Of a stretch of DNA of 64,000 bases, positions 18,691 to 28,382 are shown piece by piece. The notes under the pieces were generated by a model, which did not search any database, had not been told where the DNA came from, and saw nothing but the letters and a program-made list of their open reading frames with translations. Positions within the stretch are counted from its first letter, which is position 1. Each line of letters opens with the position of its first letter. Source of the DNA: Rhodothermales bacterium. Lineage in GTDB: Bacteria; Bacteroidota; Rhodothermia; Rhodothermales; UBA10348. Made by a program: the position numbers and the translations under genes. The stretch lies in NCBI GenBank assembly GCA_040221055.1, contig JAVJVN010000014.1, positions 301,001-365,000 of the forward strand, read 5' to 3'.

Positions 18691-18721
18691 CGGAAAAGGG
18701 TTGCACGGAATGCCCTTTCCG
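18691..18721 (-). terminator. Possible intrinsic terminator after the glutaminase gene
   Basis: On the minus strand, just past the glsA stop, CGGAAAGGG pairs with CCCTTTTCCG (one bulge) around a 12-base loop, followed by GCTTTTCC. The U-tract is short, so efficiency is uncertain. Confidence 0.45.
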
Positions 18722-19642
18722 TCAAAAAATGGAGAGTCCCGACTTCGTCGTCAGCAACTCCAGTGCCATCGTTCCGGCCACCGAATTGCCCTTGGGACTG
18801 AGGCCGGGCGACCACACGGCCGCTACGAACTCACCGGGCATGACCGCGACAACACCACCTCCGACCCCGCTTTTCGCCGGCAACCCGACCCGATAGGCAT
18901 AGTCGCCGGCTTCGTCATACACACCACAGGTCAACATCACCGCATTTACGCGCTTGGTTTGCTGTCGGGTTGCCATTCGTTTTCCCTGCGGGGTCAAACC
19001 TTCCGACGCCAGATAGTACATGGCAGCCGCCAGCTCCTCACAGTTCATGCTCAGGGAGCACAGACGGAAATAGGCGTCGAGCACATCGTCGGGATCGTTT
19101 TGCAGATTGTCAAAGGACTTCAGGAAGTGGGCCAGGGCGCGGTTTCGGTAGCCGGCCCTGCTCTCCTCTCGGGCGACCTCGACGTCGTATCCTACATCCG
19201 CTCCGGTATTCGACCGCACGAAATCCAGAATGAGGTCCTCCGCATCGGTGGCGTGCGCAAGGACGGCATCGAGAACGACCAGCGCTCCGGCATTGATGAA
19301 TGGATTCCGGGGAATACCCCGTTCCAGTTCCAATTGAACCAGTGAGTTGAATGAATTCCCCGACGGCTCCCGGCCCACTCGCTTCCAGACGGAATCCCCT
19401 TCGCGCTCAATGGCCACGGACAGGTTGAAGACCTTGGCAATACTCTGGATGGAGAATCGTCGCGTGGCATTGCCGACGCTGAACTGGCGGCCGTCCAGCG
19501 TCCGGACCGTCATTCCGAACTGTTCGAGCGGGACCGCAGCAAGCGGGGCGATGTAATCAGCCACGCGGCCGACCGACAGCAACGGACGGACTTCTTCTTC
19601 AATCTCGTGCAGGATTCCTTTATAATCGGGCGTGCTTTGCAT
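18722..19642 (-). CDS. glsA: Glutaminase
   Basis: 306 aa, the usual length for serine-dependent bacterial glutaminases, which hydrolyse L-glutamine to glutamate and ammonia. The catalytic Ser67-x-x-Lys70 lies in FSIQSIAK. Other family motifs are NPFINAGAL, the MNCEELAAAMYYLASEG stretch and PAKSGVGGG near the C-terminus. The fold is that of class A beta-lactamases, and the enzyme is cytoplasmic. Its start ATG shares one base with the stop of the upstream DDAH gene (TAATG), so the two are translationally coupled and probably form a short amino-acid nitrogen operon. Confidence 0.93.
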   Translation of the reverse strand: MQSTPDYKGILHEIEEEVRPLLSVGRVADYIAPLAAVPLEQFGMTVRTLDGRQFSVGNATRRFSIQSIAKVFNLSVAIEREGDSVWKRVGREPSGNSFNSLVQLELERGIPRNPFINAGALVVLDAVLAHATDAEDLILDFVRSNTGADVGYDVEVAREESRAGYRNRALAHFLKSFDNLQNDPDDVLDAYFRLCSLSMNCEELAAAMYYLASEGLTPQGKRMATRQQTKRVNAVMLTCGVYDEAGDYAYRVGLPAKSGVGGGVVAVMPGEFVAAVWSPGLSPKGNSVAGTMALELLTTKSGLSIF

Positions 19643-20460
19643 TATTCGGCGTGCGCAAGAAGGATGCTCATGCAGGTCAGTCCGGCCTCAGCCTTGAGGA
19701 ATTCGGAAATGTCCGTGGACATCACGCGGTACCCCCGGGCGTCCAATCGTTCGCGCGTTTCTGTGAATCCCGCGTGCATACAAATGGCCTGGCCCACCCG
19801 CAGGACGTTGGCGGCAAACGGCTCCGCGGTCGGTACGTGGATGCATTGGAAATCCCGGAAACAGGCGGCATCGACCCAGTCAGGGTTGATCAGCACGGTG
19901 CCATCGTCGACTGCGGTCACGCCCGTTTTCAGGTGAAGGCATCCGGTCACCGCCACGGGCACAATGGTGTAGCCGAATGGCGCAACGACCGCTTCCAAAG
20001 CCTTCAGTCCTGCTGTGTCGGTGCGGGACCCCTGGCCGACAAACAACGTGCGGTCCACCCGAAGCACATCGCCTCCTTCAAGTTTACCGGGGCCGGCGAG
20101 TCGGTGGACCGGTCGAAAAGCCTTCAGCGCGTGTTCAATGGCGGTCGTTTCCGGTCGACGCGATGCCGTTCCCATGGGGGTCACGACCGCCACTTCGTCC
20201 AGGACGACCGCGGTGTCTTCGACGAAGACACCGTCGGGAAACGCCTCATTGCCCTGCACCTGGACCACGCGCGCGCCGCATTCCCGGAGCAGGGTGCAGT
20301 AGGCCGTGTGCTGCGCCTCGGCACGTCGTTGGTCAATGCGTTGCACCGGCAGGAAGGTCAACTCGCATCCATCCAATCGGGGCGATGGAGCGTGGGTCAG
20401 CGCAATCAATGAACGGGCATCCGTGTGCGGAGTGGTTGTTACGTGGACGGATTGCACCAT
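19642..20460 (-). CDS. Dimethylarginine dimethylaminohydrolase / arginine deiminase family amidinotransferase
   Basis: 272 aa with the pentein fold. The substrate Glu/Asp pair is in FVEDTAVV (residues 79-86), a second acidic contact follows LEGGD (to Asp131), the catalytic His176 is in GCLHLKTG, and the nucleophile Cys263 is in GLTCMSI near the C-terminus. DDAH converts methylated arginines to citrulline and methylamines; related enzymes hydrolyse arginine itself, and sequence alone does not separate them with certainty. It is cytoplasmic. It is coupled by a TAATG junction to glutaminase, and starts 60 bases from the divergent osmC gene. Confidence 0.85.
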   Translation of the reverse strand: MVQSVHVTTTPHTDARSLIALTHAPSPRLDGCELTFLPVQRIDQRRAEAQHTAYCTLLRECGARVVQVQGNEAFPDGVFVEDTAVVLDEVAVVTPMGTASRRPETTAIEHALKAFRPVHRLAGPGKLEGGDVLRVDRTLFVGQGSRTDTAGLKALEAVVAPFGYTIVPVAVTGCLHLKTGVTAVDDGTVLINPDWVDAACFRDFQCIHVPTAEPFAANVLRVGQAICMHAGFTETRERLDARGYRVMSTDISEFLKAEAGLTCMSILLAHAE

Positions 20461-20520
20461 GAGTTCATATGGGCGATGTTACTTTGCATCAACATCAATA
20501 AACCAATAAACGGTAATCCC

Positions 20521-20943
20521 ATGAAACGCCACGCATCGGCCGTCTGGAAAGGCGGCATCAAGGACGGAAAAGGAACCATTTCAACAGAAACCGGCGTCCT
20601 TTCGGACACGCAGTACTCCTTCAGCGCCCGGTTCGAGGACGGCATCGGCACGAATCCCGAGGAACTCATTGCCGCAGCGCACGCCGGCTGCTTTGCGATG
20701 GCCCTCTCCGGACAGCTTGGCGCTGCCGACATGACGGCGGAGCAGATTGACGTGAAGGCCACCGTGACCCTGGAAAAAGGAGAAGGCGGATTTGCCATCA
20801 CGGCCGTCCACCTGGACCTCGAGGCCCGGATTCCCGGCGCCGACCCGGACGCGTTCAACACGGCGGCCAACAATGCCAAGAAGGGCTGTCCCGTCTCGAA
20901 AGTCCTGAATGCGGACATTACCCTCGACGCACGGTTGGTCTGA
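20521..20943 (+). CDS. osmC: OsmC family peroxiredoxin
   Basis: 140 aa. The chosen ATG gives the family N-terminus MKRHASAVWKGGIKDGKG; the frame runs 32 codons upstream into the divergent promoter region. The two redox cysteines are in AHAGCFAMAL and KKGCPVSKVL, the pattern of OsmC enzymes, which reduce organic hydroperoxides through a dithiol cycle. These act as cytoplasmic dimers, often induced by osmotic or oxidative stress. The stop TGA overlaps the ATG of the DUF885 gene by one base, so the two should be cotranscribed, although a functional link is not obvious. Confidence 0.92.
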   Translation: MKRHASAVWKGGIKDGKGTISTETGVLSDTQYSFSARFEDGIGTNPEELIAAAHAGCFAMALSGQLGAADMTAEQIDVKATVTLEKGEGGFAITAVHLDLEARIPGADPDAFNTAANNAKKGCPVSKVLNADITLDARLV

Positions 20944-22701
20944 TGGCTCGAACCCTTCGCCGCTCGTTGCGCATCCTCACACTGGTCCTGTTCGCCGGAT
21001 CCACCGCCGGAACCGCTGCCGCCCAGGACGGGCTCGGCTCGCCGCCGGAACTGGCCGCCCTCGTGGAATTCAGTCAGACGCAGAGTGATTTCCGCGTGGC
21101 GGTGGACCGGTACGAGGAGGACCGGAGCGCGCTGCTCCGCCGGTATGACGTTCCGCTGTCGCCCGTCCGGCGGGAGCGCATGGACGCCTTCTACGGGGAC
21201 TGGCTGCAACAGCTCTCCGCGCTGGATTTCAACGCGCTGAACCGCGAAGGGCAGATCGATTACATCCTGCTGCGCAACGAGATGGAGTTTCAGCGGGAAC
21301 TGCTCCGGCAAGAGGCGGAGACCGTCGCGCGCATGGCACCCCTCATGCCGTACGCTCGCGACCTGGAGCGCCTGCAGGAAGCGCGGCGCGACCGGCTATC
21401 CGTGGACGCCCGGGTGACCGCCGACCTGCTGGACCGGGTTGCTGGCGAGATCGAGGCCCTCGTGGCGCATCTGAACAGTGGAGGCGCCGTGGACCCGGCG
21501 CCGAAAGCCGTTGACGCGGAGCGGGCCGCGGCCCATGTAGAAACGTTGTCGCGCATCCTTGAATCCTGGAACCGGTATTTCGACGGATACGATCCGCTTT
21601 TCACCTGGTGGGTCCCCGAGCCGTATGCACGCGTGCAGGCGGCGCTCGAAGCCCACGCCGCAGCCATCCGGAAGCGGTTCGTGGGCGATGCCGTGAACGG
21701 GCCCGTGATCGGTGATCCGATCGGCGAGGAGGGCCTGCGGGCGCATCTGGTGCGGGAGATGATTCCGTATTCGGCCGATGAGCTCATTGCCATTGCCGAG
21801 GCGGAATTCGCCTGGATGGAGGACGCGCTCAAGGATGCGTCGCGCCGCATGGGATACGGCGACGACTGGAAGGCCGCCCAGGAGGCCGTGAAGCAGCTTG
21901 CCGTCGACCCCGGGGAGAAGCCGGGTGTGGTCCTGGACCTGGAGCGGCAGTCCATCGACTTCATCGAAGCGCGGGACTGGATTACGCTGCCGCCCTTGGC
22001 CCACGAGGTCTGGCGCATGGAAATGATGTCGCCCGAACGCCAACGCGTGGCGCCGTTCTTCCTGGGCGGGGAGACCATCCAGATATCGTATCCGACGGAC
22101 GAGATGACCCATGCCGAGAAACTCATGAGCATGCGGGGCAACAATCCGCACTTCAACCGGGCCACGGTGCATCATGAATTGATTCCGGGACACCATCTGC
22201 AGCAGTTCATGACGCGCCGGTTCAACGACCACCGGAGCGCGTTCGGAACGCCGTTCTGGACGGAAGGGTGGGCGCTGTACTGGGAAATGGTGTTGTGGGA
22301 TGCCGGCTTCCCGCGCGGCCCCGAGGACGAAATCGGCATGCTGTTCTGGCGGATGCATCGGGCGGCGCGCATCATTTTCTCGCTCAGCTTCCACCTGGAG
22401 CGCATGACGCCGCAGGAGGCCGTGGACTTTCTGGTGGACCGTGTCGGTCACGAACGTGCCAACGCCGAGGCCGAAGTCCGACGCTCGTTCGCGGGATCGT
22501 ATCCGCCCCTGTACCAGGTGGCGTACATGATGGGCGGCATCCAATTCCGGGCCCTGCACAAGGAGCTGGTGGACTCCGGACAGATGACGGACCGGGAATT
22601 CCACGACGCCATCATGAAGGGGGGCAGCATGCCCGTCGAGATGGTGCGCGCCCGACTCACCGCCGAGCCCCTCACTCCCGACTACACCACGCGCTGGCGC
22701 T

Positions 22702-22712
<11 letters not shown>
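20943..22712 (+). CDS. DUF885 family exported putative metallopeptidase
   Basis: 589 aa. The signal peptide runs to about residue 28 (LTLVLFAGSTAGTAAAQ). The rest is a mostly helical DUF885 domain. The HHELIPGHHLQQFMTRR block supplies an HExxxH-like metal-binding pair, and the following FWTEGWALYWE supplies the third ligand Glu, the arrangement proposed for these zinc carboxypeptidase-like proteins. Substrates are unknown for most members. It is translationally coupled to osmC by TGATG, and its last 11 bases overlap the convergent antiporter gene. Confidence 0.87.
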
Positions 22713-23667
<955 letters not shown>

Positions 23668-23685
23668 GGGTGCGGGTGGTTGTAC

Positions 23686-23790
23686 GCGGCCGGTCCTACG
23701 GCGCGGGGAAACGGATGGCGGTGATCTTTGCCTTGAAGAAGGGAAACCAGTCGTCTGTTCCAATGGGGTTGCCGGCGTCGACGGCCGCCC
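23686..23790 (-). pseudogene. Internally deleted duplicate of the 3' end of the gene at 27521-28378
   Basis: Bases 23686-23780 match 27511-27605 with four mismatches (95 bp, about 96% identical), in the same orientation. On the minus strand they encode AGNPIGTDDWFPFFKAKI and on to the stop, against AGNHIGTDD in the intact gene. Just upstream in the same frame, 23774-23790 matches 27806-27822 exactly, so the copy joins AAVDA to GNPIG and skips about 200 bases. The junction falls in the shared string ggcgtcg, the mark of a microhomology deletion. No start codon or the remaining 200 residues are present. Confidence 0.8.
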
Positions 23791-23809
23791 GTGAGGGTTT
23801 CCCTCACGG
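23789..23809. other. Perfect 9-bp hairpin at the edge of the duplicated tail
   Basis: CCGTGAGGG and CCCTCACGG flank a TTT loop. It begins exactly where similarity to the intact gene stops. No run of T follows on either strand within a few bases, so it is not a standard terminator. It may be a scar or a small structured element. Confidence 0.5.
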
Positions 23810-23866
23810 CATCGACTTTGCAGGCATCGTACACTGGATGCAATGGTCAATAATACGGCGGACATC

Positions 23867-25699
23867 ATGAAGCACGTTCTCATTCTGGTATTCCTTCTCC
23901 AGGCCTGCGGGCCTGCCGGAGACGATCGCCCCGATACGATCGATTTCGATGTTGAGGCGAATTACACGAAGAAAGAGGTCCAGATACCCATGCGCGACGG
24001 GGTGCATCTGTTTGCGACCATCTATACCCCGCGCGATACCACGCAGCACTATCCGTTTCTCATCCGACGGTCACCGTACGGATCCGGCCCATACGAACCG
24101 GGTGAATACCTGAACCATGTGGGGCCCAACGGAACACCCCGGTTTGCTGAGGAAGGCTACATTTTTGTCTACCAGGACGTCCGGGGACGATTCATGTCGG
24201 AGGGCACATTCACCAACATGACGCCGAACCATCCGGGAAACAGGCCGGATACGCCTCCGGATGAGAGCAGCGACATGCACGATACGGCCGAATGGTTGCT
24301 GGAAAACGTACACCCGAACAATGGGAAAATCGGCCTGTGGGGCATTTCCTACCCGGGTTTCTATGCTGCGGCCAGTGTTATCGATACCCACCCGGCCGTG
24401 AAGGCGAGTTCACCTCAGGCACCCATAGGAGATTGGTTCATTGGAGACGACTTCCACCACAATGGAGCGTTCTTCCTGCAGGATGCATTCCGGTTTTTCT
24501 ACCGGTTCGACCACATAGAGCCCACACCCACCCAGGCCAGACGGGAGCCGGCCTTTGATTTCGGGACCGACTCGGCCTACGAGTTCTTCCAGGCGCTCGG
24601 GCCAATCAAAAATGCCAACGAGCGGTATTTCCACAACCAGGTTCCCTCCTGGGATTCACTCATGACGCACGGCACCTACAATGCCTATTGGCAAGCACGC
24701 AATATTGTCCCGCACATGGAGAATGTGACCTCGAGCATGCTCACCGTCGCGGGTCTGTTTGACGCCGAGGATCCGTATGGTCCGATCGCGATCTACCAAA
24801 GCACGGAGGCCCGCAATCCCGGGATCGACAACAAACTGATTCTGGGTCCGTGGTATCACGGAGGTTGGGTACGTGCCGATGGGGACAGCCTGGGAGCAGT
24901 GGGTTTCGGACAGAAGACATCCCTGTACTATCAGGAGAATATTGATCTGGCCTGGTTCAACCAGCAGCTCAAAGGCAAGGGAAACGCGGGTCTGCCGGAA
25001 GTCATGGCCTATGGTTCGGGCACTGACGCATGGCGGGAATTCGACGCATGGCCGCCGCCCGATGCCACGCCCGTTTCCTTCTGGTTCGGACCCGAGGGGT
25101 CGTTGAAAACGGAGGTGCCCGTCGAAGTCGAGGGCAAGGACAGTTGGGTAAGCAATCCCGCCAATCCCGTGCCATACACGGGTGAACGAAGTATAGCCCG
25201 GTCCCGTGAGTACATGGTCGAGGACCAGCGCTTCCTCCAGGGACGGGAAGACGTATTGACGTTCGCGTCCAAGGAAATGACGATGCCCTCCACGTTTGCA
25301 GGCCCCGTGGATGTCGAACTTTTCGTGTCCACCACCGGCACGGATGCCGATTTCGTAGTGAAGGTGATTGACGAATATCCGGATGGATTCCAGATGCTCG
25401 TGCGGGCCGAAGTGTTCAGGGGGAAATTCCGGAACAGCATGTCTGCTCCGGAGCCCTTTATTCCCGGACAGGTCGCCCGGGTGTCGTTCAGTACACCGCA
25501 TATCCTGCACACGTTCAAGCCCGGCCACAGAATGCTTGTGCAGGTACAAAGCAGCTGGTTTCCGTTGGTCGACATGAACCCGCAGACGTTCACGGACATC
25601 TATACGGCGGACGAAAGTGCCTTCCAGTCGGCTACCCATTCGCTGCACCGTGCGGCAGGTCAAGCCTCGCGGATTACCCTGCATCGTATTCCGGAATAA
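23867..25699 (+). CDS. CocE/NonD family (peptidase S15-like) lipoprotein hydrolase
   Basis: 610 aa from the chosen start, which gives the lipoprotein signal MKHVLILVFLLQACG (Cys14); an ATG at 23843 adds eight residues before it. The alpha/beta hydrolase domain carries the family opening VQIPMRDGVHLFATIYTP, the strand YQDVRGRFMSEG, and the nucleophile Ser161 in GISYPG. Candidate partners are the Asp in LFDAEDPYGP and the His in PWYHGGW. The C-terminal third is the jelly-roll X-Pro dipeptidyl-peptidase-type domain. Members hydrolyse acyl esters, cephalosporin-type esters or X-Pro peptides. It is followed after 19 bases by an M1 peptidase, which suggests a peptide-degrading pair in the periplasm. 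Confidence 0.9.
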   Translation: MKHVLILVFLLQACGPAGDDRPDTIDFDVEANYTKKEVQIPMRDGVHLFATIYTPRDTTQHYPFLIRRSPYGSGPYEPGEYLNHVGPNGTPRFAEEGYIFVYQDVRGRFMSEGTFTNMTPNHPGNRPDTPPDESSDMHDTAEWLLENVHPNNGKIGLWGISYPGFYAAASVIDTHPAVKASSPQAPIGDWFIGDDFHHNGAFFLQDAFRFFYRFDHIEPTPTQARREPAFDFGTDSAYEFFQALGPIKNANERYFHNQVPSWDSLMTHGTYNAYWQARNIVPHMENVTSSMLTVAGLFDAEDPYGPIAIYQSTEARNPGIDNKLILGPWYHGGWVRADGDSLGAVGFGQKTSLYYQENIDLAWFNQQLKGKGNAGLPEVMAYGSGTDAWREFDAWPPPDATPVSFWFGPEGSLKTEVPVEVEGKDSWVSNPANPVPYTGERSIARSREYMVEDQRFLQGREDVLTFASKEMTMPSTFAGPVDVELFVSTTGTDADFVVKVIDEYPDGFQMLVRAEVFRGKFRNSMSAPEPFIPGQVARVSFSTPHILHTFKPGHRMLVQVQSSWFPLVDMNPQTFTDIYTADESAFQSATHSLHRAAGQASRITLHRIPE

Positions 25700-25718
25700 G
25701 ACTCGGCAGGTGCCGTAC

Positions 25719-27386
25719 ATGAAGACGCTGATCGTTCTGTTTACCGGCCTTCTGCTCGCACAAACCGGTTGTGCACAGGAACGGGCACCGTGGACCGCAC
25801 CATCGTTTACGCAACAGGATTCGTTGCGCGGGTCCATCACGCCCGAGAGGGCATGGTGGGACCTCACCTATTACCATCTGGACGTCACTGTGGACCCGGA
25901 AGGCAAATCCCTTGAAGGGCGGAACGCCATCCACTACAGGGTTCTGGAGCCGGCTTCTCGCATGCAAATTGATCTCCAAGCACCCTTGGAGCTGCGACAC
26001 GCCGAGCAGGACGGGCGCGCCCTGTCGTTCACCCGCGACGGTAACGTGTACTGGCTGGACCTGGTGGCACCCCAGGTAGTCGGTGAAGTCCGGAGTGTGG
26101 TGCTTTCCTACGGAGGCATCCCCAAGCCCGCCGAGAATGCACCTTGGGATGGCGGATTCAGCTGGGCACAGGATGAACTGGGCAATCCGTTCGTGGCCAC
26201 GTCGTGTCAGGGTCTTGGAGCGAGTGTCTGGTGGCCATGCAAGGATCACATGTACGATGAAGCAGACAGCATGCTCGTGAGTGTGACGGTGCCACCGGGG
26301 CTCATGGGTGTCTCGAACGGGAGACTGCGAAGCCAGGATACGCGGGATGATGGATGGACGACGTTCCATTGGTTCGTATCGAACCCCATCAACAACTACG
26401 GCGTGAATGTGAATATCGGAGATTACGCATCGTGGCACGAGGTGTACGACGGTGAGGCGGGCCCGCTCGATCTGTCGTTCCATGTGCTTCGCCCGAATGA
26501 GGATCGGGCCCGCCTCCATTTCCGTGATGTACATCGGATGCTGGAGGCCTTCGAGCACTGGTTTGGACCCTATCCCTTCCGTGAGGACGGGTACAAACTG
26601 GTGGAAGTGCCCTATCTGGGAATGGAGCATCAGAGCTCCATCACATACGGAAACGGTTTTCAGGACGGCTACCGGGGCCGAGACCTGAGCGGTTCAGGTT
26701 GGGGGCTCAAATTCGACTTCATCATCATCCATGAATCGGGTCACGAGTGGTTCGCCAACAACATCACCTACCGCGACATCGCGGACATGTGGATACATGA
26801 GAGCTTTACAGCCTATTCGGAAAATCTGTTTGTGGACTACTGGTACGGGACCGAGGCGAGTGCCGAATACGTGATCGGGACCCGCTCCAATATCCGCAAT
26901 GACCGTCCGATAATCGGAGAGTACGATGTCAATTTTGCCGGGTCCGGGGACATGTACTACAAAGGCGCCAACATGCTGCACACCATCCGGACGGTGCTCG
27001 GCGACGACGATCACTGGCGACGCATGCTTCGAGGTTTGAACGAAACGTTCTGGCATCAGACGGTCACGACTGAGCAAATCGAGTCGTGGATGATCCAGGA
27101 GTCGGGCCTGGACCTCGCGCCCATCTTTGACCAGTATCTTCGCGATACGCGCATTCCGTTATTGAAAACGGAATGGGACGGCAACATGCTGGCCTACAAG
27201 TGGGACGACGTGGTCGAGGGGTTCAATATGCCCATCGAAATCCGGGTCGACGAGGGGCAATCGGTCCGCCTGGTACCAACTACGACGTGGCAGTCCATGC
27301 GCATGGATGCATCCGGCACGGTCACCGTAGACAAGAATTACTACGTGCGAACAGTTCAGGCCGCTGAAGCAGGGTATTCACGTTGA
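25719..27386 (+). CDS. M1 family metallopeptidase (aminopeptidase), exported
   Basis: 555 aa. Signal sequence MKTLIVLFTGLLLAQTGCAQ with Cys18 in an imperfect lipobox, so it is probably a lipoprotein. Beta-sandwich domain about 45-240. In the thermolysin-like domain the exopeptidase motif appears as GMEHQ (301-305, a GxMEN variant), HESGH at 338-342 binds zinc and Glu361 is the third ligand, the HExxHx18E spacing. The C-terminal ERAP-like region ends at about 550. The last 14 codons run antisense to an esterase-like remnant, so the natural C-terminus has probably been replaced. The start at 25719 is preferred over 25617, which would overlap the S15 gene. Confidence 0.88.
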   Translation: MKTLIVLFTGLLLAQTGCAQERAPWTAPSFTQQDSLRGSITPERAWWDLTYYHLDVTVDPEGKSLEGRNAIHYRVLEPASRMQIDLQAPLELRHAEQDGRALSFTRDGNVYWLDLVAPQVVGEVRSVVLSYGGIPKPAENAPWDGGFSWAQDELGNPFVATSCQGLGASVWWPCKDHMYDEADSMLVSVTVPPGLMGVSNGRLRSQDTRDDGWTTFHWFVSNPINNYGVNVNIGDYASWHEVYDGEAGPLDLSFHVLRPNEDRARLHFRDVHRMLEAFEHWFGPYPFREDGYKLVEVPYLGMEHQSSITYGNGFQDGYRGRDLSGSGWGLKFDFIIIHESGHEWFANNITYRDIADMWIHESFTAYSENLFVDYWYGTEASAEYVIGTRSNIRNDRPIIGEYDVNFAGSGDMYYKGANMLHTIRTVLGDDDHWRRMLRGLNETFWHQTVTTEQIESWMIQESGLDLAPIFDQYLRDTRIPLLKTEWDGNMLAYKWDDVVEGFNMPIEIRVDEGQSVRLVPTTTWQSMRMDASGTVTVDKNYYVRTVQAAEAGYSR

Positions 27387-27430
27387 ACAATCCGCCATAC
27401 GAATGTCCGACCAGAGTCCGGTAGGGCGTG
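27346..27430 (-). pseudogene. Remnant of an alpha/beta esterase (nucleophile elbow only)
   Basis: The minus strand encodes TPYRTLVGHSYGGLFNVNT followed by LLQRPELFA. This is the nucleophile-elbow region (GHSYGG at 27408-27391) of Fes/IroE/COG2819-type esterases, which typically read PYRTLIGHSxGGLFAxxTLL.RPELF. The frame lacks the rest of the fold on both sides: upstream it runs into unrelated sequence and then the DUF gene tail, downstream it stops at 27322. It overlaps the 3' end of the M1 peptidase gene by about 40 bases. It is best read as a decayed fragment left by a rearrangement. Confidence 0.65.
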
Positions 27431-27510
27431 GGAATACATGTAATACGACAGCAAGGACTTCGGAGCGCAGGCTGTCCGGCTCGCCAATGGTCAGGAGGGG
27501 TGAATAAGGG

Positions 27511-27605
27511 GCGGCCGGCGCTACGGCGCGGGGAAACGGATGGCGGTGATCTTTGCCTTGAAGAAGGGAAACCAGTCATCTGTTCCAATGTGGTTGCCGG
27601 CGTCG
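27511..27605. repeat. Intact copy of the 95-bp direct repeat
   Basis: Partner of 23686-23780. It includes the last 27 codons and stop of the 27521-28378 gene plus ten bases beyond. The two copies flank the S15/M1 gene pair in direct orientation, 3.8 kb apart. Confidence 0.85.
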
Positions 27606-28378
27606 GCTTGGAAGGGCAGCATGAATCCGTCCACGTTCCGGAAATCCGAGAGCAGGCCCCCGAACGGCTGCAACCGGAAGACGTTCTCCGGATTGGCATT
27701 GGTCCAGCGCATGAACGAAACCCGATGTGGGCGGCCGTCGACGTCCACCGCGACATCCACGGCTTGCGTGAAGCCGCCGTGGGTGACGGTCACGCGAGCG
27801 GTGTTGGCGTCGACGGCCGCCCACGAAACGCCCGGTCCCGGCAACAGCGCCGCGGGGGTCCAGAAAACGGCTTCCGCAACGTATCGGCCAAACGCTGAGC
27901 GGGCATGATCCTCGGAGCCGCCTGCGCGGGCCACGGGAATCAATCCCAGGATCCGGAATCGGGTCCAGGTCCCGGCATCGGACCCGGATATGGGGACGGG
28001 GCCGGGGAGGGTCAGTTTCCATACGAATCCATGCGGTGCGGCCAGGATCTGGTTGGCGCGCATGACCTTGTAAGCGGGGTTTTCCCGGGTCCCCAGACTG
28101 AATTCACCTTCCATGGTGAGTTCGGCCACGGTGCGGAGTGGCGTACCCGGCTGGATGGCGAACAGGAAGAACCGGCGGGCCGGTTCGGGCAGGTCTGCGA
28201 CCATGTCGGGCGTGAACAGGGCGGGCACAGCGGGCTGCGTTGCCCGCAGGCGCTGCCATTCCGCGCGGTCGGCTCGGGCATCCATCCAGCGCAGCGCGAG
28301 CAGGGCACCCACCCCGAGCAGCAGCACCAGGGCGAACGCGTAGAGGAGCATGGTGGGCCATGAAACGGCGACGGTCAT
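27521..28378 (-). CDS. Membrane-anchored DUF6544/DUF6920-like protein
   Basis: 285 aa. One N-terminal transmembrane helix (about 10-30, LLYAFALVLLLGVGALLALRW) is followed by a soluble domain rich in beta strands. Characteristic blocks are LPEPARRFFLFAI, LTMEGEFSLG, YKVMRANQILAAPHGFVWKL, GRYVAEAVFWTPAALLPGPG and the C-terminal GTDDWFPFFKAKITAIRF. I place it in the DUF6544/DUF6920 group by memory of this pattern; function is unknown and this call is tentative. It starts four bases after the stop of the EEP gene, so the two are probably cotranscribed. A deleted duplicate of its 3' end lies at 23686-23790. Confidence 0.7.
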   Translation of the reverse strand: MTVAVSWPTMLLYAFALVLLLGVGALLALRWMDARADRAEWQRLRATQPAVPALFTPDMVADLPEPARRFFLFAIQPGTPLRTVAELTMEGEFSLGTRENPAYKVMRANQILAAPHGFVWKLTLPGPVPISGSDAGTWTRFRILGLIPVARAGGSEDHARSAFGRYVAEAVFWTPAALLPGPGVSWAAVDANTARVTVTHGGFTQAVDVAVDVDGRPHRVSFMRWTNANPENVFRLQPFGGLLSDFRNVDGFMLPFQADAGNHIGTDDWFPFFKAKITAIRFPAP

Positions 28379-28382
28379 GGGT

